From Pedococcus sp. (GTDB taxonomy: Bacteria; Actinomycetota; Actinomycetes; Actinomycetales; Dermatophilaceae), in NCBI GenBank assembly GCA_025936615.1, contig JAICSZ010000098.1:1-7393 (forward strand): a stretch of 7,393 nt of DNA. Reading direction: 5' to 3'. Below the pieces are notes generated by a model. It was not told where the DNA came from and did no database searches. It worked only from the letters and a program-made list of their open reading frames with translations. This document shows positions 5,996 to 7,393 of this stretch, one piece after another (within the stretch, counting starts at the first letter, position 1; each line of letters begins with the position of its first letter). A program made the translations under genes and the position numbers.

Positions 5996-6019
5996 CAACC
6001 ACCTCCTGTGCTCAGGTTG
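5996..6019 (-). promoter_or_regulatory. Potential hairpin around hsp20 Shine-Dalgarno
   Basis: In the hsp20 leader, CAACC (6019-6015) can pair with GGTTG (6000-5996). The 14-base loop would contain the AGGAGG ribosome-binding site (6007-6002). An alternative 4-bp stem, CCTG/CAGG (6016-6013 with 6008-6005), would pair part of the Shine-Dalgarno itself. Either fold could make translation temperature-sensitive, but the stems are short and the role is inferred. Confidence 0.3.
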
Positions 6020-6050
6020 TCTCGGTCTCCCGTCGGCCTGCTCTTCTCGA

Positions 6051-6068
6051 TGAGGCTCACAAACCTCA
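6051..6068. promoter_or_regulatory. Inverted repeat in hsp20 leader
   Basis: TGAGG (6051-6055) and CCTCA (6064-6068) form a perfect inverted repeat with an 8-base spacer. It sits just downstream of the predicted hsp20 transcription start (near 6078). It may be an operator for the divergent MerR-like regulator or an mRNA stem-loop; the sequence does not tell which. Confidence 0.35.
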
Positions 6069-6084
6069 GGGATCTGATGTAGAT

Positions 6085-6113
6085 TTTGTAAGTCGTTTGA
6101 TCTTCATTGTCAA
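6085..6113 (-). promoter_or_regulatory. Near-consensus sigma-70 promoter of hsp20 with overlapping dyad
   Basis: On the minus strand a perfect TTGACA (6113-6108) is followed, after exactly 17 bases, by TACAAA (6090-6085). This is the best promoter in the window and lies in a local AT-rich island (6071-6113) in an otherwise very GC-rich sequence. Transcription would start near 6078, leaving a leader of about 85 bases before the hsp20 ATG. An inverted repeat TTGA (6097-6100)/TCAA (6110-6113) with 9 bases between covers the -35 box. It is reminiscent of, but shorter and differently spaced than, the HspR-binding HAIR element, and would suit repression by the divergent regulator. Confidence 0.6.
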
Positions 6114-6131
6114 GTCCTCGCTGGAGACATT

Positions 6132-6497
6132 TTGAGCAGTCCTTCCGGTTCGGCCCAACAGCGGCCGCTCTACTCCATCTCCGTGGCGGCCGAGCTCGCG
6201 GAGCTGCCCCTGCCGACCCTGCGGCTCTATGAGGAGCGGGGCCTGGTCACGCCCGCGCGCACCCGCGGCGGGACCCGTCGCTACAGCGAAGCGGACATCG
6301 AACGCATCAAGCGCATCGCCGCGCTCGTGGACCGTGGTGTCACCTTGGCAGGGGTCGGCATGGTGCTCGACCTGGAGGACGACAACGCCGACCTCACGGC
6401 GCACAACCAGACGTTGCGGTCACGAAACACGGCCCTGCGCAAGGACAACCGGCGCCTGCGGCAGGAGACCGACGGGAGCGACGCCCCGGCGCACTGA
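6132..6497 (+). CDS. MerR-family (HspR-like) transcriptional regulator
   Basis: A 121-residue DNA-binding protein with an N-terminal MerR winged helix-turn-helix (about 14-83). Visible parts are YSISVAAELAELPLPTLRLY, EERGLVTPARTRGGTRRYSE, ADIERIKRIAALVDRGVTLA, and the GVGMVLDLE helix. Residues 84-113 are a charged helix suited to coiled-coil dimerisation (DLTAHNQTLRSRNTALRKDN). There is no effector-binding domain. That architecture, the YSISVAAEL opening and the divergent hsp20 gene favour an HspR-like heat-shock repressor acting on the shared spacer, though RLYEERGL is also typical of ordinary MerR proteins. No ATG or GTG precedes the domain; the TTG at 6132, with GGAG 5 bases upstream, is the only reasonable start. 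A GC-rich hairpin 29 bp after the stop probably ends the transcript. Confidence 0.92.
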   Translation: MSSPSGSAQQRPLYSISVAAELAELPLPTLRLYEERGLVTPARTRGGTRRYSEADIERIKRIAALVDRGVTLAGVGMVLDLEDDNADLTAHNQTLRSRNTALRKDNRRLRQETDGSDAPAH

Positions 6498-6526
6498 GTC
6501 TCGAGGCCGCCCGGACACGCCAACGT

Positions 6527-6548
6527 CCCCGCCCGGGCGTGGGCGGGG
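6527..6548. terminator. GC-rich hairpin between converging genes
   Basis: CCCCGCCC (6527-6534) and GGGCGGGG (6541-6548) form a perfect 8-bp stem with a 6-base loop. It lies 29 bp after the MerR-like stop and 12 bp after the HNH gene stop on the other strand. There is no T-tract on either side, as is common for actinobacterial terminators. It could serve both converging transcripts. Confidence 0.65.
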
Positions 6549-6560
6549 TGTGGGGCGGGG

Positions 6561-7393
6561 TCAGGGTCGTGGCGGGCCGGAGCTGCTGGTGCCGGAGTTG
6601 TCGGCGTCGGTGCTGCCAGAGCCGGGGCTGTTGGCGCCGGGACTGTTGGTGCCGTAGCTGATGTGTGGGTCGGCGATGGGTCCGGCGCCGAAGCCGATGG
6701 CGCCCGCTCGTCCCCATCCGCAGTCCCGGTCGGGGACCTTAAACGGCCAGGCATGCTCGACCCAGGACCGGTACGCGGCGGCATCGAGACGGCGCCGCGT
6801 CGCGGCGTCGGCGCCGGCACCGGCTCGTTCACCGTTCACCCCGGCGTGGTTTCCCAAGCTCTGGCGGTGGGTGCGGTGGGCGGCGAGCATGGCGTCGTAG
6901 GAGCCGCGGGTCAGGTCCCACTGCACGAACGGCCCGCGCGGTCCTTCGGTGACGCGCCCGGCGTACCGGTGGGTGTGCACCACACTGTGGTGGGCCCGGC
7001 ACAACAAGGCCGCGTTCCAGACGTCGCTCGGGCCGCCGTGGGCCCAGTGCAGCAGGTGGTGCGCGTCGGTCCAGGCGGCGGGCTTGGAACACCCGGGGAA
7101 GGTGCAGTGCTTGTCCCGCAACCACAGAGGACGCACCTGGGCGCGGGTGAACAACCGGACCGCCTCACCCTGGTCCAGGACTTCCCCCCGCGACCCGAGG
7201 ACCACCGGCACCACCTGGGCGTCGCACGCCAGCCGGCGCACCACATCCGCGGACAACACCTGCCCGAAGGTGCTCAGCCCGGTGCCCCGGCACCGGCCCT
7301 CGAGAACCTCCAGGCCGACACTGACCACCAGCTGGGTCTTGGCCTGCCGCGGCACCCCCTCGGGGGCACCCACCGCCCGGACCACCAGGTCCA
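6561..7393 (-). CDS. DUF222/13E12-type HNH endonuclease, 5' end beyond window
   Basis: The C-terminal part (276 complete codons visible) of an actinobacterial DUF222-HNH protein, the family that includes the mycobacterial 13E12 repeat proteins. The frame is open through the right edge. The zinc-bound HNH nuclease domain is intact: FTRAQVRPLWLRDKHCTFPG, then CSKPAAWTDAHHLLHWAHGG, SDVWNAALLCRAHHSVVH, with the paired CxxxxC and CxxHH ligands, the central HH and the family Asn. The upstream part is the end of the DUF222 region. Full proteins usually have 400-550 residues. These genes occur in many copies per genome, and their biological role is not settled. The last 30 residues before the PRP end form a degenerate 5-residue repeat rich in Ser, Gly and Pro, probably a disordered tail. 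It converges on the MerR-like gene with a hairpin between them. Confidence 0.93.
   Translation of the reverse strand, partial: DLVVRAVGAPEGVPRQAKTQLVVSVGLEVLEGRCRGTGLSTFGQVLSADVVRRLACDAQVVPVVLGSRGEVLDQGEAVRLFTRAQVRPLWLRDKHCTFPGCSKPAAWTDAHHLLHWAHGGPSDVWNAALLCRAHHSVVHTHRYAGRVTEGPRGPFVQWDLTRGSYDAMLAAHRTHRQSLGNHAGVNGERAGAGADAATRRRLDAAAYRSWVEHAWPFKVPDRDCGWGRAGAIGFGAGPIADPHISYGTNSPGANSPGSGSTDADNSGTSSSGPPRP
6573..6662 (-). repeat. Imperfect 15-bp tandem repeat in HNH gene tail
   Basis: Six in-frame 15-bp units encode ISYGT, NSPGA, NSPGS, GSTDA, DNSGT and SSSGP, so the protein ends in a degenerate x-S-x-G-x pentapeptide array. The two NSPG units (6647-6618) are most alike at the DNA level. Such arrays arise by slippage and can vary in copy number between strains. 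Confidence 0.7.

Noticed and set aside
6573..6662. Tandem repeat considered as a CRISPR-like or satellite array
   Set aside because: Units are 15 bp, contiguous, degenerate and in frame with a coding tail, with no spacers.

Overview
The window is very GC-rich, with strong third-position G/C bias, actinobacterial promoter boxes (TANNNT) and a DUF222/HNH-type endonuclease. These point to a high-GC Gram-positive actinobacterium; I cannot fix the genus. It holds seven intact or edge-truncated recognisable genes, one small uncharacterised gene and three gene remnants. No rRNA, tRNA, CRISPR array, insertion sequence or attachment site was seen.

Region 1-1938 (minus strand): an MHS-type major facilitator transporter, cut by the left window edge, preceded by a LysR-type regulator 103 bp upstream on the same strand. 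The pair looks like a regulator and its transport target.

Region 1958-3466 is a gene graveyard around one intact gene. A flavin-containing monooxygenase C-terminus on the minus strand is broken by an internal deletion and frameshifts. It ends 19 bp before the LysR start, so it probably once led a monooxygenase-regulator-transporter unit. Next come an intact RimJ/RimL-type acetyltransferase (plus), an orphan heavy-metal-associated domain whose CxxC motif is lost, and the C-terminal half of a second GNAT acetyltransferase. That last fragment overlaps the 3' end of the next gene.

Region 3432-4996: a complete patatin-like phospholipase (minus) and a DUF1348/NTF2-fold protein (plus) diverge from a short shared promoter region. 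The patatin gene appears nearly leaderless. Region 4997-5249 has no gene.

Region 5250-6497 is a small heat-shock locus. A MerR/HspR-like regulator (plus) diverges from an Hsp20 gene (minus), and an 89-residue protein of unknown function follows Hsp20 in the same apparent operon. The shared spacer holds a near-consensus sigma-70 promoter for hsp20 with a dyad over its -35 box. The leaders of both minus-strand genes can fold around the ribosome-binding site. A GC-rich hairpin at 6527-6548 separates the regulator from the converging HNH endonuclease gene, which runs off the right edge and carries a pentapeptide-repeat tail.

Nothing here is clearly a new multi-gene system. The most original points are the heat-shock operon with its unknown small protein and structured leaders, and the dense cluster of gene remains next to the LysR gene.
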